Source: Planctomycetaceae bacterium
Lineage (GTDB): Bacteria > Planctomycetota > Planctomycetia > Planctomycetales > Planctomycetaceae
DNA length: 8,362 nt
Reading direction: 5' to 3'
NCBI GenBank assembly: GCA_016765335.1
Contig: JAESQE010000144.1
Coordinates: forward strand, 1 to 8,362
In this document: in pieces, positions 6,687 to 8,362 of the stretch
How positions within the stretch are numbered: the stretch's first letter is position 1
How the letters are laid out: every line of letters begins with the position of its first letter
The notes under the pieces: model-generated
Told to the model about the DNA's origin: nothing
Databases searched by the model: none
The model's input: the letters and a program-made list of their open reading frames with translations, nothing else
Position numbers and translations under genes: made by a program

Positions 6687-6723
6687 TTCCCCTATCGTAC
6701 TAGAAACAGTGGACGAAGGGGAA
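6687..6723 (+). terminator. Long hairpin after zinc-ribbon gene, candidate terminator
   Basis: TTCCCCT (6687-6693) pairs with AGGGGAA (6717-6723). After a bulged A at 6694, TCGT (6695-6698) pairs with ACGA (6713-6716), and ACT/AGT (6699-6701 with 6708-6710) close a six-base loop after a GG bulge. That gives 14 pairs, 80 bases after the stop codon. The following TAAAGTC is not a T-run, so intrinsic termination is uncertain. Confidence 0.5.
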
Positions 6724-6730
6724 TAAAGTC

Positions 6731-6769
6731 TGTATTCATGCCTTCCCCGATTGCCTTCGAATGAATACA
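6731..6769 (+). other. Second hairpin, 9-base perfect arms
   Basis: TGTATTCAT (6731-6739) and ATGAATACA (6761-6769) are perfect inverted copies around a 21-base loop. It starts 7 bases after the preceding hairpin. An alternative pairing GGGGAA/TTCCCC (6718-6723 with 6743-6748) would compete with both, so the pair could switch folds. No function was identified. Confidence 0.4.
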
Positions 6770-6888
6770 CTCCCACGGTCATTTGAAAGTCAATGATCAG
6801 GGTGAAACGCTACAAAAAATGACGTTGAGACGTATCAAGTATCTTAATACATGCCTAATCTTCTTCATTATCGTAACTCAGGTTACCG

Positions 6889-6898
6889 ATTACGTAAT
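6889..6898. promoter_or_regulatory. Perfect palindrome ATTACGTAAT, possible operator
   Basis: A 10-base perfect palindrome lies 160 bases upstream of the GTG start at 7059, in otherwise unassigned AT-rich DNA. The symmetry fits a dimeric regulator site, but a single 10-base palindrome can arise by chance. Confidence 0.2.
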
Positions 6899-6965
6899 AT
6901 AAAGAGTCGTAGTAAAAGCCGGCTCAGCCACTATAACACATAACCAAAGATGGGCAGGGAAGTAG

Positions 6966-7006
6966 TACATTTTCAGTTTTCCGGCTTCACAGCCGGAAAA
7001 CATGTA
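6966..7006 (+). promoter_or_regulatory. Bulged hairpin upstream of secreted-protein gene
   Basis: An 11-pair perfect stem, GTTTTCCGGCT (6976-6986) with AGCCGGAAAAC (6991-7001), has a four-base loop TCAC. It is extended by TACAT/ATGTA (6966-6970 with 7002-7006) across a one-sided five-base bulge. It ends 52 bases before the GTG start. No T-run follows on either strand, so it is more likely a leader structure or REP-like hairpin than a terminator. Confidence 0.45.
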
Positions 7007-7058
7007 TCACAGCCTCGCTTCATTGATTGATAAAGCACTCGTCGCTCAGGAGAATTCT

Positions 7059-8362
7059 GTGATCGTTTTCGGAAAACACTCACGATTGATTCCAACAATA
7101 TTCTGTGGATTAATTCTGATGGGGTTCGGGCAATCTGCTTTTGCGCAGTCGCCTTTAGAGAACCGCATCACCATCATGCAAGCTAGTGCAGATGAGATGA
7201 TCCTTGATCTTGAATACATGATTAAAGATGTTGCCAAGCAGGGAAAAACCTGGCGAGAGTACATTGAGCCCAACCTGGAAATTTTTCTGGATGGTGTAAA
7301 CACTAAAAAGCCAGTGCGAGTTGACATCTATTTCGATGAGAAAATTGGTCAATATTACCGTATGAGCTTTCCATACACAGATCTCAAAGATTTCCGGAAC
7401 AATATCGAAGCCTCCGGAATCACCAGCAAGATTAAAGCAAAAGACCTGTACCAACTCAGTGATTCCTATGATGGCTGGATGAAAACAGTTTCTGAATATG
7501 CCGTTTTTGCACCAGATACAAAAAAAGATTTAGTTGCAGGGAAAGTAGCCAATCCACTGGATGACCTCAAGCCATTAATTGCAGCTGGCTATGACACCTC
7601 AGTGCTTATCAACAATGACAAGCAGGGAGCCGAACAGAGAAAAGCGAGTCTTGATTACATTCTCAAAAACCTGCTTTCAGGCATCAAGAAGAAATCGACA
7701 GAATCCCTTGCTGAATTTGAACTACGCAAACTGGTCGCTGAAGACCAACTGGTTGAATTTCAAACATTTTACGTCGAATCAAAATATCTTGAAGCAGGCT
7801 GGATCACCGACCGTGAAAAAAATGAAGGCAGAGGTACTTTAATCCTTTCTGCACTGGAAGGGACAGAACTTGACGGAGCGCTCAAGCATATTGCCAACGC
7901 CAAGAACCGGTTTGTGAATATTCCAGAATCAAAAGATTTTGTGATCTCTGGTCGCCTGTCATTCCCGATTGTCAAATCGAGACAACAGCGATACGAAGCT
8001 CTCTACAAAGCGACCTTGCCAGTGTTACTTGCAAAGATCGAAAAAAATAAAGATTTATCAGCCAGTCAAATCAAAGCCACCCACGCGGCGACTGAAAAGA
8101 CCATCGCGATGTTAATCAAAGGACTCGGTCTGGGAGAGATCAATGGCTTCGTCGAAATGAGACCTTCAAAACAAGACGGGCCTCAACCAAGTTACGAGTT
8201 GATTGCAGCAGTTAATACAACCGAAGGACATAAAGCAAAAGAAATCATCGAACTGTTACCTTCCATTAACGATTCCATCCAAGTAAAAATGAACGTTGAA
8301 TCAGTCGGCGATTTACAACTTCATGAAATTGTGTTTAATAAAAGCTTGCTGCCGTTAAGCGA
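7059..8362 (+). CDS. Secreted protein of unknown family (C-terminus cut by window edge)
   Basis: An open frame of 434 codons runs from GTG 7059 off the right edge. AGGAGA at 7048-7053 with a 5-base spacer gives the strongest ribosome binding site in the window and supports GTG over the internal ATG at codon 21, which would destroy the signal peptide. Residues 1-29 form a classical Sec signal peptide: basic start (KHSR), hydrophobic core (11-24), and AFA with likely cleavage before Q30. The mature part is mixed helix and strand and rich in Lys, Glu and Asp. Strand-like stretches occur at 86-104, 231-242 and 259-266, and Lys-rich helices at about 193-230 and 310-356. No catalytic motif, lipobox, membrane helix or anchor was seen. 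I do not recognise the family. Residues 36-155 might form a ligand-binding or adaptor-like domain, but this is only an impression. It is separated from the preceding gene by 452 bases. Confidence 0.85.
   Translation, partial: MIVFGKHSRLIPTIFCGLILMGFGQSAFAQSPLENRITIMQASADEMILDLEYMIKDVAKQGKTWREYIEPNLEIFLDGVNTKKPVRVDIYFDEKIGQYYRMSFPYTDLKDFRNNIEASGITSKIKAKDLYQLSDSYDGWMKTVSEYAVFAPDTKKDLVAGKVANPLDDLKPLIAAGYDTSVLINNDKQGAEQRKASLDYILKNLLSGIKKKSTESLAEFELRKLVAEDQLVEFQTFYVESKYLEAGWITDREKNEGRGTLILSALEGTELDGALKHIANAKNRFVNIPESKDFVISGRLSFPIVKSRQQRYEALYKATLPVLLAKIEKNKDLSASQIKATHAATEKTIAMLIKGLGLGEINGFVEMRPSKQDGPQPSYELIAAVNTTEGHKAKEIIELLPSINDSIQVKMNVESVGDLQLHEIVFNKSLLPLS

Larger units (their letters stand above)
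6607..7058. other. Hairpin-rich intergenic region upstream of secreted-protein gene
   Basis: This 452-base stretch has no supported gene. It holds two consecutive hairpins (6687-6723, 6731-6769), a small inverted repeat GTAAC-TCAG-GTTAC near 6873-6886, the palindrome ATTACGTAAT (6889-6898), a bulged hairpin (6966-7006), and the ribosome binding site AGGAGA (7048-7053) of the following gene. No clear promoter hexamers were identified. Confidence 0.6.

Noticed and set aside
6607..7058. tRNA, known riboswitch or CRISPR array in the hairpin-rich gap
   Set aside because: No cloverleaf with an anticodon arm and TTC loop, no spaced identical repeats, and no recognised riboswitch core were found.

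Overview
The window looks like chromosomal DNA from a member of the Planctomycetota. This is an inference from gene content: a Gfo/Idh/MocA oxidoreductase with a twin-arginine leader, a large protein with zinc ribbons and one membrane helix, secreted proteins of no recognised family, short transcription units, and roomy intergenic regions full of hairpins and inverted repeats. No rRNA, tRNA, CRISPR array, transposase or phage gene was seen.

Layout. Three genes read leftward. They are a Tat-exported Gfo/Idh/MocA family oxidoreductase (C-terminus cut by the left edge, start at 1110), a small GAF-like domain protein (1463-1960) and a 415-residue ArsM-type arsenite methyltransferase with cysteine-rich tails at both ends (2317-3564). 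After a 621-base divergent intergenic region, two genes read rightward: an 806-residue protein with two zinc ribbons, a Lys/Ala/Pro linker, one membrane helix and a long helical C-terminal part (4186-6606), and a secreted protein of unknown family (start at 7059, cut by the right edge).

Intergenic DNA. Each of the four gaps is 350-620 bases and carries structure. Candidate terminator hairpins follow the GAF gene (1412-1440), arsM (2258-2285) and the zinc-ribbon gene (6687-6723); none has a U-tract. Two compact elements bounded by inverted repeats stand out: a 130-base element at 2070-2199 that folds on paper as a three-way junction, and a 151-base element at 3925-4075 with 20-base terminal inverted repeats and internal copies of an ACATTC motif. 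Strong stem-loops also sit at 4080-4118 and 6966-7006, shortly upstream of the two rightward genes.

How the genes relate. The gaps and hairpins suggest mostly separate transcription units, not one pathway. ArsM is the only gene with a fairly specific biochemical assignment (S-adenosylmethionine-dependent methylation of trivalent arsenic). No arsR, arsB or arsS is visible beside it. The most novel material is the noncoding repeat and hairpin structure and the two proteins without a recognised family. I did not find convincing evidence of a new multi-gene system.
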